64,000 nucleotides of DNA, from contig NZ_CP121464.1 in NCBI RefSeq assembly GCF_029690045.1, forward strand, positions 620,001 to 684,000, in the 5' to 3' direction. The notes under the pieces were generated by a model. That model was not told the origin of the DNA. It worked only from the letters and a program-made list of their open reading frames with translations, and did not search any database. This DNA is from Janthinobacterium rivuli (GTDB lineage: Bacteria > Pseudomonadota > Gammaproteobacteria > Burkholderiales > Burkholderiaceae_D). Numbering within the stretch: the first letter of the stretch is position 1; every line of letters begins with the position of its first letter. A program made the position numbers and the translations under genes. Of the stretch, positions 26,477-34,658 are shown piece after piece.

Positions 26477-27161
26477 GTTGCCTGAAGACGAGGGCGCGCC
26501 GGCGCGACATGCCCACGCGCAGGTCGCCGTGCAGGGTGAGCGTCATGCCGCCTGCGGGCGCCGGCGCGATGCCCGTCACGCTGGCGAGGTTGACGATGCG
26601 GCTGCGGCTGACGCGCATGAATTTCGCCGCGTCCAGCCGCGCTTCAAGCTGCACCAGTGAGCGCAGCAGCAGCGGACGGTGATTATCGAAATACACGCGC
26701 GTGTAATTGCCTTCCGATTCGAACAGCGCGATATCGTCGAGCGCCACGAACCAGCAGCGCTCCCCGTCCTTGATGAAGACCTTGCCATCGGCGGCCACCG
26801 CCCCGGCGTCCTGGGGCGCGGGCCGGCGCTTATCGAGCGCTTGCGCCAGGCGTGGCGGATCGATGGGTTTGAGCAGGTAGTCGAGGGCGCTGACGTCAAA
26901 GGCCCGCAGCGCATAGCGGTCGTAGGCCGTGGTGAAGATCACGGCCGGCGCTTGCGCGAGCGCCGCCAGCAGATCGAAGCCGCTGCCATCGGGCATGTGC
27001 ACGTCGAGGAACACCAGCTCCGGCGCCAGCGCCGCGATCTGCTGCAAGCCTTCCTGCACATTGGCCGCTTCGCCGACCACGCTGACCCATGGATGCTCGA
27101 GCAGCAGGCGGCGCAACTCGTCGCGCGCCAGCCGTTCATCGTCGATGATCATCACGCGCAT
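26463..27161 (-). CDS. LytTR family response regulator
   Basis: A 232-residue DNA-binding response regulator. The receiver begins VMIIDDERLARDELRRLL; the phosphoacceptor Asp is in LVFLDVHMPDGSG (about residue 55) and the conserved Lys in LDYLLKPIDPP (about residue 103). The C-terminal LytTR domain includes IALFESEGNYTRVYF and FMRVSRSRIVNLASV, the usual DNA-contacting part. It overlaps the kinase gene upstream by 10 bp, so the two make one two-component pair. The gene ends convergently inside the 3' end of the ABC permease-peptidase gene, making that transporter a candidate target or a partner by antisense effect; neither is shown. Confidence 0.93.
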   Translation of the reverse strand: MRVMIIDDERLARDELRRLLLEHPWVSVVGEAANVQEGLQQIAALAPELVFLDVHMPDGSGFDLLAALAQAPAVIFTTAYDRYALRAFDVSALDYLLKPIDPPRLAQALDKRRPAPQDAGAVAADGKVFIKDGERCWFVALDDIALFESEGNYTRVYFDNHRPLLLRSLVQLEARLDAAKFMRVSRSRIVNLASVTGIAPAPAGGMTLTLHGDLRVGMSRRRALVFRQLNRL

Positions 27162-28207
27162 GTCTTCTCCCGGGGTAGTGTGACGGTGGCGACGACCCAG
27201 CCATCGTGTTCGGCCAGGCGGCAGGTGGCGCCCGCGCCAAACAGCAGATGCAGGCGCTGGCCGGCATTGGCCAGGCCCACGCGCGTCGAGCCGCTGTCGG
27301 CTGCCAGCTTGCCCTGGTTCGCCACGCGCAGCAGCACCGTGTCATCGGTGCGGCGCGCCTCGATGCGCACGGCGCAGGGGCCGGTGCTGCGCTCGACGCC
27401 ATGCTTGATGGCGTTTTCGACCAGGGTTTGCAGCAGCATCGGCGGCAGCGCCACGGCCTCGAGGCCGGGATCGATATCCTGGCTCAGTTGCAGCCGCTCT
27501 TCAAAGCGCAGCTTTTCCATGCCGAGATAGGCTTGCAGCGCGGCCAGCTCGGCGTCGAGCCGCACCGTGCCGGACAAGCCCGTCTGCAGATTGTGGCGCA
27601 TCATGGCGGCCAGCTGGTTCATGGCGCGCGCGGCCGCCTGCACGTCCTGGAACATCAGCGCGCGGATGCTGTTCATGCTGTTGAAGAAAAAGTGGGGATT
27701 GACTTGCGCCTGCAAGGCGCGCAATTCGGCGTCCTTGACATGGATTTCCAGCTGCAGCTTGTCGAACGCCAGCCGCGTGGCGTGGCGGCGCGCCAGCGCA
27801 AGGGTGTACAGCAGCGTCCACAGCGCGAACACGATACACCAGATCACCGTCAGGATAGCCACGGTGGCCGGCAGTTCGGCGCGGTCCTGCAGCAGGGCGC
27901 CGTTGCGGAACAGCAGCTCGGCCAGCAGCACGGCGCCCGTTTGCAGCACGCTGAGCAGCAGCAGGCCGGCGCCGATGCGCGCCAGCGGCAATCTGTCTTG
28001 CGCTCCCTTGATCCAGCCATGGCGCCGCAGGTGGTTGCGCCAGCCGTGCGACAGGCCCAGGCCCGTCAGCGCGCAAAAGACCTTGGCGACCGAGAACCAC
28101 AGCACCTGGTCCGCGTGCCCGCCGCCCCAGGAGGCGTACACGCCCAGCGCCGCCAGCGCGCCCCAGCCAGCGCACTGCGCGATCCAGTAGTCGCGCGGCG
28201 TGCGCAC
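27152..28207 (-). CDS. LytS-type sensor histidine kinase
   Basis: A sensor kinase of about 351 residues with N-terminal membrane helices (about residues 8-145) and a short cytoplasmic catalytic part. The His_kinase domain has the phosphoacceptor histidine in LQAQVNPHFFFNSMNSIRAL, and the ATPase domain has LQTLVENAIKHGVE and a glycine-rich loop RVGLANAGQRLH. The extracytoplasmic loops are very short, so the signal is probably sensed within the membrane. The start chosen is GTG at 28207, 2 bp after the ttcA stop, giving VRTPRDYWIAQCAGWG; an alternative GTG at 28258 would overlap ttcA by 49 bp. It is the partner of the LytTR regulator immediately downstream. Confidence 0.88.
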   Translation of the reverse strand: MRTPRDYWIAQCAGWGALAALGVYASWGGGHADQVLWFSVAKVFCALTGLGLSHGWRNHLRRHGWIKGAQDRLPLARIGAGLLLLSVLQTGAVLLAELLFRNGALLQDRAELPATVAILTVIWCIVFALWTLLYTLALARRHATRLAFDKLQLEIHVKDAELRALQAQVNPHFFFNSMNSIRALMFQDVQAAARAMNQLAAMMRHNLQTGLSGTVRLDAELAALQAYLGMEKLRFEERLQLSQDIDPGLEAVALPPMLLQTLVENAIKHGVERSTGPCAVRIEARRTDDTVLLRVANQGKLAADSGSTRVGLANAGQRLHLLFGAGATCRLAEHDGWVVATVTLPREKTCA

Positions 28208-28209
28208 GG

Positions 28210-29172
28210 TCAGGCTTGTTGCAGCGGAATCGTGCCAAACGTCGTCGGCGTCGAGCACGGCTCTTCGTCAAACGCGATGTCGCCCATGGGGCTGGCCACG
28301 CCGTCCGCTTTCAAATCCTTGAAACCGAACAGTTTCGGGTCCATCAAATGCGATGGCGCCACGTTCGACAGGGCCGAAAAAATGCTTTCCACGCGGCCGG
28401 GGAATTTCTTGTCCCATTCGCGCATCAAGCCCTTGATCTGCTTGCGCTGCAGGTTTTCCTGCGAACCGCACAGGTCGCATGGAATGATGGGGAAGCCCTT
28501 GACTTCCGCATAGCGCTGCGTGTCTTCTTCCTTCACGTAGGCCATCGGGCGGATGACGATGTGCTTGCCGTCGTCCGACTGCAGCTTGGCCGGCATGCCT
28601 TTCAGTTTTCCGCCGAAGAACATGTTCAGGAAGAACGTTTCCAGGATGTCATCGCGGTGGTGGCCCAGGGCGATCTTGTTGGCGCCCAGCTCGTCGGCCA
28701 CGCGGTACAGGATGCCGCGGCGCAGGCGCGAGCACAGTGAACACGTCGTCTTGCCTTCCGGGATCAACCGCTTGACGATGCTGTAGGTATCCTGGTTTTC
28801 GATGTGGAAGGCCACGCCCAGTTCCGTCAGGTAGGCGGGCAGGATTTCCGGCGGGAAGTTCGGCTGCTTTTGATCCAGGTTGACGGCGACGATGTCGAAG
28901 TGAATCGGCGCGCGTTCGCGCAAGGTCATCAAAATGTCCAGCAGCGCGTAGCTATCCTTGCCGCCGGACAGGCACACCATCACCTTGTCGCCGTCTTCGA
29001 TCATATTGAAGTCGCCGATGGCTTGTCCCACCAGGCGGCACAGGCGCTTGTGCAGCTTGTTGTTTTCCAGGGCGATCTTTTCCGCCTTCTTGCGCGCCAG
29101 TTTCTGCGCTTCCACGTTGGCCGGAATTTCCACGGCTGTTTCCATGACTGCGGTGTCGTTCATATTGCTCAT
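28210..29172 (-). CDS. ttcA: tRNA 2-thiocytidine(32) synthetase TtcA
   Basis: A 320-residue PP-loop ATPase that thiolates cytidine 32 in certain tRNAs, using an Fe-S cluster. The PP-loop [15 protein letters not shown] (about residues 68-82) is intact. The two conserved CxxC pairs are present: [12 protein letters not shown] (about residues 142-153) and [14 protein letters not shown] (about 233-246); these hold the cluster. DHR-type core residues appear in [16 protein letters not shown]. The start at 29172 overlaps the folB stop by 4 bp; a second ATG three codons in is also possible. It lies in a minus-strand run with folate genes and a two-component system, an association that is probably positional. 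Confidence 0.95.
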   Translation of the reverse strand: MSNMNDTAVMETAVEIPANVEAQKLARKKAEKIALENNKLHKRLCRLVGQAIGDFNMIEDGDKVMVCLSGGKDSYALLDILMTLRERAPIHFDIVAVNLDQKQPNFPPEILPAYLTELGVAFHIENQDTYSIVKRLIPEGKTTCSLCSRLRRGILYRVADELGANKIALGHHRDDILETFFLNMFFGGKLKGMPAKLQSDDGKHIVIRPMAYVKEEDTQRYAEVKGFPIIPCDLCGSQENLQRKQIKGLMREWDKKFPGRVESIFSALSNVAPSHLMDPKLFGFKDLKADGVASPMGDIAFDEEPCSTPTTFGTIPLQQA

Positions 29173-29567
29173 GCTTCATCCTTGATCTTGAATACTTCCA
29201 CGCCCACGCCTTCGCAGTCGGGATACACGTCCGGTTTCATGCTTGATACGCGCGCGGCGCGCACGCGCGGGTGCGCCAGCATGGCGGCCAGCACGTCGTC
29301 GACCAGGCTTTCCTGCAGCTGCACGTGGCCTTGCGCCATGCGCCTGGCGATGGTTTCGCGCATGAAGTCGTAATCGACCACTTCTTCCAGCTGGTCATCC
29401 TTCGGCGTCGACAGGGCCAGGGGAATGTACAGGTCGACGTTGATGAGGACGCGCTGCTCGCCCTTTTTCTCGAAGTCGTAGACGCCGATGTTGATGAGGA
29501 CTTCGTAATTGCGCAGGAACAGGCGGCGGCAATCGGCCAGGCGAGGGTGGAACAGGGCGGACGACAT
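29169..29567 (-). CDS. folB: Dihydroneopterin aldolase
   Basis: A 132-residue FolB-type enzyme that cleaves dihydroneopterin to hydroxymethyl-dihydropterin and glycolaldehyde in folate synthesis. The family core is recognisable: [19 protein letters not shown], then [10 protein letters not shown], the [13 protein letters not shown] region, and [19 protein letters not shown] with the expected Glu. Length is normal. The adjacent upstream gene encodes a pteridine-reductase-like SDR, which supports a pterin/folate pair. It overlaps ttcA by ATGA. Confidence 0.92.
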   Translation of the reverse strand: MSSALFHPRLADCRRLFLRNYEVLINIGVYDFEKKGEQRVLINVDLYIPLALSTPKDDQLEEVVDYDFMRETIARRMAQGHVQLQESLVDDVLAAMLAHPRVRAARVSSMKPDVYPDCEGVGVEVFKIKDEA

Positions 29568-29613
29568 AGGTTTTACCTTTTAGGGAATGCTGGTTGTTTG
29601 GTGTGGCTGCTGA

Positions 29614-30402
29614 TTATTTGGTCAAAAACATGACGTCGCGCGGCAAGCCGATCAAATGCTGGCCGCCATCGACCAGCAAGGTCGTGCCCGTCAGCGCGCG
29701 CGCGCCGGCCACGTAACAGACGCTGTCGGCCACATCTTCTGGCGTGCTGGAGCGTCCCAGCGGCGTGTTTTCATGCGCCTTGGCAAAGTTCGCTTGCGTC
29801 TGCTCGCCGGAAACCATGGTGATGCCGGGGGCGATGCCCACCACGCGCACTTTCGGCGCCAGCGCCTGGGCCAGCATGGTGGTCGCCGACAACAGCGCCG
29901 CCTTGGACAGGGTGTACGACAAAAAATCAGGATTGAGATTGTACAGTTTTTGGTCCAGCAAGTTGATGACCACGGCTTGCCCGCCTGCCGGGGTGGCCTG
30001 GTACAGCGCTTGCGCCAGCAGGATGGGGGCGGCCAGGTTGGCGTGCATGTGGGCGTCGAGCGCGGTGAAGGAAAAATCGCCGGCATTGTCGTATTCAAAC
30101 AACGATGCGTTGTTGACCACGCAAGTAACGGGCCCCAGCGCCGCCTGCGCCTGTGGCAACAGCTGGCGCACGGCGTCTTCCTGCGCCAGGTCGCAGGGGA
30201 ACGCGTGCGCGCGGCGGCCCAGCGCGGCGATTTCCGCCACCAGACTGAGCGCTTCCTCGCACGAGTCGCGGTAATGCACGGCGATATCCCAGCCGTCGCG
30301 CGCCAGGCCCAGGGCGATGGCGCGGCCGAGCCGGCGCGCGGCGCCCGTGACGAGGGCGACGCGGGGAGTGCTGTCGAATGGCGTTGTCGTTGCTTCTGTC
30401 AT
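29614..30402 (-). CDS. SDR family pteridine reductase (FolM-like)
   Basis: A 262-residue short-chain dehydrogenase. The NADPH-binding motif is TGAARRLGRAIA; the Arg-rich form TGxxxRxG is typical of pteridine and dihydromonapterin reductases rather than ordinary SDRs. The catalytic Ser is probably just before the YTLSKAALL motif (Tyr and Lys visible), and the C-terminal LVDGGQHLIGLP is normal for the fold. It should reduce dihydropterins to tetrahydropterins. The start at 30402 gives MTEATTTPFD before the first strand; the frame to 30492 is rejected. It is 46 bp from folB on the same strand. It is divergent from the MidA-like gene with only 74 bp between starts, so the promoters must be packed closely. 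Confidence 0.87.
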   Translation of the reverse strand: MTEATTTPFDSTPRVALVTGAARRLGRAIALGLARDGWDIAVHYRDSCEEALSLVAEIAALGRRAHAFPCDLAQEDAVRQLLPQAQAALGPVTCVVNNASLFEYDNAGDFSFTALDAHMHANLAAPILLAQALYQATPAGGQAVVINLLDQKLYNLNPDFLSYTLSKAALLSATTMLAQALAPKVRVVGIAPGITMVSGEQTQANFAKAHENTPLGRSSTPEDVADSVCYVAGARALTGTTLLVDGGQHLIGLPRDVMFLTK

Positions 30403-30476
30403 GTCTTTGCTATGGTTGAGATATTCGGTGGACGCCACACTGGCGGCATGCGCCGCCGATTCGCTACAATGCGGGA

Positions 30477-31628
30477 ATGTCTCTTCCCGCACCCGATAGC
30501 GACGCGCTGGCCGCGTCCCATGCCTTGCAGCACCAGATTGCCGCCGAAATCGCGCGCAATGACGGCGCCATTCCCTTTGTCCGCTTCATGGAGCTGGCGC
30601 TGTATGCGCCTGACCTCGGCTATTACAGCGGCGGCGCCGCCAAGCTGGGCAAAGATGGCGATTTTACAACCGCGCCGGAGATTTCGCCCCTGTTCGGCGC
30701 CACCCTGGCCCATGTGGCAGCCGCTATTATGGCGCAAACGGCCCCCCGCATCCTCGAATTCGGCGCCGGCACGGGCAAGCTGGCCCGCGATATCCTGACG
30801 GAAGCGGCGCAGGCCGGCATCGCCATTGAACAGTATGCGATCGTCGAATTGTCCGGCGAATTGCGCGCGCGCCAGGAGCTGGCGCTGGCCGGCTTCCCGC
30901 AAGTGGTGTGGCTCGACGGTTTCCCCGACAGTTTCGAAGGCGCCGTGTTCGGCAATGAAGTGCTCGACGCCATGCCCGTCAACCTGATCAGCAAGACGCC
31001 TGCCGGCTGGTGCGAACTCGACGTCAGCATCGCCGACGGCCAGTTCGTGTTTGTCGAACGGCTTGCCGGCGATGACGTGGCCGCGCAGATCGCCGCCCAG
31101 GTGCCGGATGCGGATGCCTTGCCGGTGGGCTATGTCAGCGAGATCCATGGCGTGGCCTGCGGCTTCATGCGCTCGCTGGCGCGCATGCTGACCAATGGCA
31201 AGGGCGGCGCGGCCGTGCTGTTCGACTACGGCTTCCCTGCGCACGAGTATTACCTGGACTTGCGCGCCACGGGCACCCTGATGTGCCATTACCGCCATCA
31301 TGCCCACGCGGAACCGTTTTATCTGCCCGGTTTGCAGGACATCACGGCCCATGTCGACTTTACGGCCATGGCGGTGGCGGCGCAGGATGCCGGCCTCGAC
31401 GTGCTCGCCTATATGAACCAGGCGTCCTTCCTGCTGGGCGCGGGCCTCGGCGATTTGCTGCTGCGCACCGATCCGCAACAGGTCAAAACGTACTTGCCGC
31501 AAGCCAGCGCCGTGCAAAAGCTGGTGTCGCCGGCCGAGATGGGGGAATTGTTCAAGGTGCTGGTGGTGGGGCACAAGGTGGCGTTGCCGGAAGCGCTGTT
31601 GTCCAGCGACCGCAGCCACCGCCTGTAA
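30477..31628 (+). CDS. MidA/NDUFAF7-family SAM-dependent methyltransferase
   Basis: A 383-residue class I methyltransferase of the NDUFAF7 (MidA) family. The N-terminal IPFVRFMELALYAPDLGYY is the family signature, followed by the SAM-binding glycine motif ILEFGAGTGKLARDIL (about residues 92-107) and GNEVLDAMPVNLI. The human family member methylates an arginine of complex I subunit NDUFS2; the bacterial target is not established. No signal or membrane segments are seen. The ATG at 30477 lies within a GGGAATG context with weak ribosome binding. About 150 bp separate it from the DnaJ gene. Confidence 0.9.
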   Translation: MSLPAPDSDALAASHALQHQIAAEIARNDGAIPFVRFMELALYAPDLGYYSGGAAKLGKDGDFTTAPEISPLFGATLAHVAAAIMAQTAPRILEFGAGTGKLARDILTEAAQAGIAIEQYAIVELSGELRARQELALAGFPQVVWLDGFPDSFEGAVFGNEVLDAMPVNLISKTPAGWCELDVSIADGQFVFVERLAGDDVAAQIAAQVPDADALPVGYVSEIHGVACGFMRSLARMLTNGKGGAAVLFDYGFPAHEYYLDLRATGTLMCHYRHHAHAEPFYLPGLQDITAHVDFTAMAVAAQDAGLDVLAYMNQASFLLGAGLGDLLLRTDPQQVKTYLPQASAVQKLVSPAEMGELFKVLVVGHKVALPEALLSSDRSHRL

Positions 31629-31777
31629 GCGCCCGCAATATCAAGGCAGGGCAGTGCCGCCCTGCAATTTCCTGTCCGCCAGTGGTTATTATCTTGTCAT
31701 ATCGTATATGATGACCGACACAGCACGGTTCCATCCTGCAAGAACCCGTCGCCGCGCACCGATTTCAAGATAGAACG

Positions 31778-32866
31778 ATGGGAAAGATACACACACACTA
31801 TGACAACCTGAAGGTGGCGCGCCTGGCGCCGCAGGAAGTCATACGTGCCGCGTACAAAGCCCTCAGCCAGAAATACCACCCGGACAAGAATCCCGGCGAC
31901 GAAAAGGCCGCCCGCATCATGGCGATCCTCAACAGCGCCTATGGCACCTTGTCCGATCCCCAGCGCCGCAAGGAACACGACGAGTGGATCGCCGCCGAGG
32001 AGTGGGAAATCGAATGGCTGGAAAGCACCCACCAGGAAGAAGGCAAGAGCCGCGATGGCCGCGCGAAAGGCCATGCCCAGCCGCATGAACACACGTGGGC
32101 GCAGGATGTGCCGCCGCCGAAGGGCAAGGCGCGACGCGGCTTGCAACCCGTCTGGCGCAACTGGCGTTGGTGGCTGAGTTTGCTCGTCTGCCTGCTGCTG
32201 GGCTGGCTGGGCGCCTTGCTGATGCTCGATACGTCGCAACCCGTGCCTGCCGCGCTGGCGTCGGCCTGGAGCGGCCTGGCCCGCGACGGCGCCCAGCCCC
32301 ATGCGGAAACAGCCACGTCTGCGGCCAGTGCGGCGTCGTCATCATCGAAAGGCGAGGCCGTGGCCGTCGATAGCTGGGCCGTGGGCAAGCCGTATGCACC
32401 CGAACCTCCGCAAGCGAAGACGCCCGAGATCCGCGTGCTGGCCGTGTCCCAGCTGAGCCTGAAAGGCGTCCCGCCCGCCTGTGATGGGGCCGGCAAAGCC
32501 GAGTCCCCATCGCTGGTGGCGCCGAATGGCGAACCCTGGCCGGCCCATTCCGGCTATGTCGATGGATTCCCGATTGGTAACAAGGGGGATGAACTGGCCG
32601 TGAGCATCGACAACAGCGGCAATGCCGCGCCCGTGTTCGTCAAGCTGTATGACACGGAGCGGCGCTCGAACGTGCGCTACCTGTACATCCTCGCGTACGA
32701 CAAGCTGCTGGTGGAGCAGCTCAGCGCGGGCAAGTATGAAGTGCGCTACCAGGCTGTCGGGCCAGGCCAGGACAATTGCGGCGGCGCCACGCGCAGCGGC
32801 GCCTCGGCCTCGTCGCCGTCCGCCAGCGAAGGCGGTACGCAGAATCCTGTTGTAAGCAGCATCTAA
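31778..32866 (+). CDS. DnaJ-domain membrane protein
   Basis: A 362-residue protein with an N-terminal J domain (residues about 8-70: YDNLKVARLAPQEVIRAAYK, then the HPD motif in KYHPDKNPGDEKAA). The J domain should stimulate DnaK ATPase. A charged linker leads to one transmembrane helix (WWLSLLVCLLLGWLGALLML, about residues 131-150). The C-terminal half has an Ala/Ser-rich stretch and then a conserved-looking domain (about residues 225-345: GYVDGFPIGNKGDELAVSID, FVKLYDTE), whose family I do not recognise. By the positive-inside rule the J domain is cytoplasmic and the C-terminal domain periplasmic. It is not the general chaperone DnaJ: the Gly/Phe region and zinc fingers are absent. Confidence 0.85.
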   Translation: MGKIHTHYDNLKVARLAPQEVIRAAYKALSQKYHPDKNPGDEKAARIMAILNSAYGTLSDPQRRKEHDEWIAAEEWEIEWLESTHQEEGKSRDGRAKGHAQPHEHTWAQDVPPPKGKARRGLQPVWRNWRWWLSLLVCLLLGWLGALLMLDTSQPVPAALASAWSGLARDGAQPHAETATSAASAASSSSKGEAVAVDSWAVGKPYAPEPPQAKTPEIRVLAVSQLSLKGVPPACDGAGKAESPSLVAPNGEPWPAHSGYVDGFPIGNKGDELAVSIDNSGNAAPVFVKLYDTERRSNVRYLYILAYDKLLVEQLSAGKYEVRYQAVGPGQDNCGGATRSGASASSPSASEGGTQNPVVSSI

Positions 32867-32929
32867 TCTGATTATGCTTGATAGGCGTCAACGCAGCGTC
32901 CACATCGAACTTATCCATTAGGAGTATTC

Positions 32930-34525
32930 ATGACCGACCTCAAAGCCGATGCAGATGATAACTGGCTGCTCGACGAAGATGAGCCGGTGGCCAGTCCTGC
33001 CGGGCTGGCCGCGCCCGACCAGCGCCTGTGGCGTGTCCTGATCGTCGATGACGACGTCGATGTGCATGCGGTCACGCGGCTGGCGCTGCGCAATGTCAGT
33101 TTCAAGGGACGTGAACTGGAACTGTTTTCCGCCTACAGCGGCCGTGAAGGGTACGAGATCCTGCGCGACACGCCCGATATCGCGCTGGTGCTGCTCGATG
33201 TGGTGATGGAAACGGATGATGCCGGCCTGATCCTCGCCAAGCGCATCCGCGCCGACCTGAACAACTCCATCGTGCGCGTCGTGCTGCGCACGGGCCAGCC
33301 GGGCCAGGCGCCCGAGCAGCGCGTCATCATCGAATACGACATCAACGATTACAAGGCCAAGACGGAACTGACGACTCAAAAGCTGTTTACCACCGTCATT
33401 TCGGCCCTGCGCGCCTACGAGAGTCTGATGATGCTCGAACGCAGCCGCATCGGCCTGGGCAAGATCCTCGCCGGCGCCACCAATCTGTACCAGATTCACT
33501 CCCTGCGCGAATTCGCTTCCGGCGTACTGAACCAGGTCAGCGCCATCCTCGACGTGGGCGCCGACGGCGTGCTGTGTCTGATGCAGGGCGGCGCCGGGCG
33601 GCCCGAGGTGGTCGCCGCCACGGGCACGTATGCCGTGCTGGCCGAAGCGGAAGCCTTGCCGGCCGACCATGCCCTCACGCCCACCATCGCCAAGGCGTTC
33701 GCGGAAAAGCGCAGCCAGTTCGAGCATCCGGCCAATGTGCTGTTCATTCACACGGAAGGCAACCGCGAGCTGGCCATTTCCGTCACGCCGCCGTGGCCGC
33801 TGGCGCAGATCCAGCGCGATCTGCTGGAAGTGTTTTGCCAGCGCATCGCCGCCGCCTTCGACAACCTGTACATGTTCGGCCAGCTGCGCAAGGCGCAGGA
33901 AGCGACCGTGGTGGCGCTGGCCGACCTGGCCGAGTTCCGCGACAGCGACACGGGCGGCCACGTGCGGCGCGTGCAGCTGTTGTCCGACGCCATCGCCCGG
34001 CGCATGCAGCAGCGCGGCGTGTACGCCGACGAGCTCAGCCCGCAGCTACTCGACATGATCGGCCTGGCCAGCATTCTGCACGACGTGGGCAAGGTGGCCA
34101 CGCCGGATGCCGTGCTGCTCAAGCCGGGCAAGCATACGGATGAGGAACGGGCGCAGATGCAGCTGCACGCCGGTGTCGGTCGCACCATATTGGAACGGGC
34201 CGCCAACATGGTCGACGGCGTCAGCTACCTGACATATGGCGCGCAGATCGCCGGCGGCCACCACGAACATTTCGATGGCGCCGGTTATCCGAACGGCCTG
34301 AAAGGGCGCGACATTCCCGTGGCCGCGCGCATCGTTGCCGTGGTCGATGTTTTTGACGCCTTGCTGCACGAGCGGCCTTACAAGGAACCGTGGCCGTATC
34401 CGCAGGTGCGTGAATACATCGAGCAGCGCAGCGGCAGCCAGTTCGATCCGGAAGTGGTGACGGCGCTGCTGGAGCTGATCGACCATGAGCCGCAACTGTG
34501 GCATCCGGAGCACGCCAGCGCTTGA
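32930..34525 (+). CDS. Response regulator with DUF3369 and HD-GYP domains
   Basis: A 531-residue signalling protein. The receiver (residues about 35-160) has VLIVDDDVDVH, phosphoacceptor Asp in LVLLDVVMETDDAG, and Lys in NDYKAKTEL. A DUF3369 sensory domain follows (about 165-310). The C-terminal HD-GYP phosphodiesterase domain (about 325-520) is complete: HDVGKVATPD, HHEHFDGAGYPNGLKG and RIVAVVDVFDALL, so it should hydrolyse cyclic di-GMP when activated by phosphorylation. No cognate kinase is adjacent. The ATG follows a GGAG ribosome site (TTAGGAGTATTC). It is followed by a second receiver protein, possibly in the same pathway. Confidence 0.94.
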   Translation: MTDLKADADDNWLLDEDEPVASPAGLAAPDQRLWRVLIVDDDVDVHAVTRLALRNVSFKGRELELFSAYSGREGYEILRDTPDIALVLLDVVMETDDAGLILAKRIRADLNNSIVRVVLRTGQPGQAPEQRVIIEYDINDYKAKTELTTQKLFTTVISALRAYESLMMLERSRIGLGKILAGATNLYQIHSLREFASGVLNQVSAILDVGADGVLCLMQGGAGRPEVVAATGTYAVLAEAEALPADHALTPTIAKAFAEKRSQFEHPANVLFIHTEGNRELAISVTPPWPLAQIQRDLLEVFCQRIAAAFDNLYMFGQLRKAQEATVVALADLAEFRDSDTGGHVRRVQLLSDAIARRMQQRGVYADELSPQLLDMIGLASILHDVGKVATPDAVLLKPGKHTDEERAQMQLHAGVGRTILERAANMVDGVSYLTYGAQIAGGHHEHFDGAGYPNGLKGRDIPVAARIVAVVDVFDALLHERPYKEPWPYPQVREYIEQRSGSQFDPEVVTALLELIDHEPQLWHPEHASA

Positions 34526-34658
34526 GCCGCCACTTCGTTGGCATTTTTCGGCACGCCGCCATTCCCTTGCGCGCGGCGCCGTCATATACTCGGCAGCCTC
34601 ATGCTGGCTGGCGCCACGCACCAGTGTGGCGCGCCGCGGAGTTTTCGGACATCACGAC

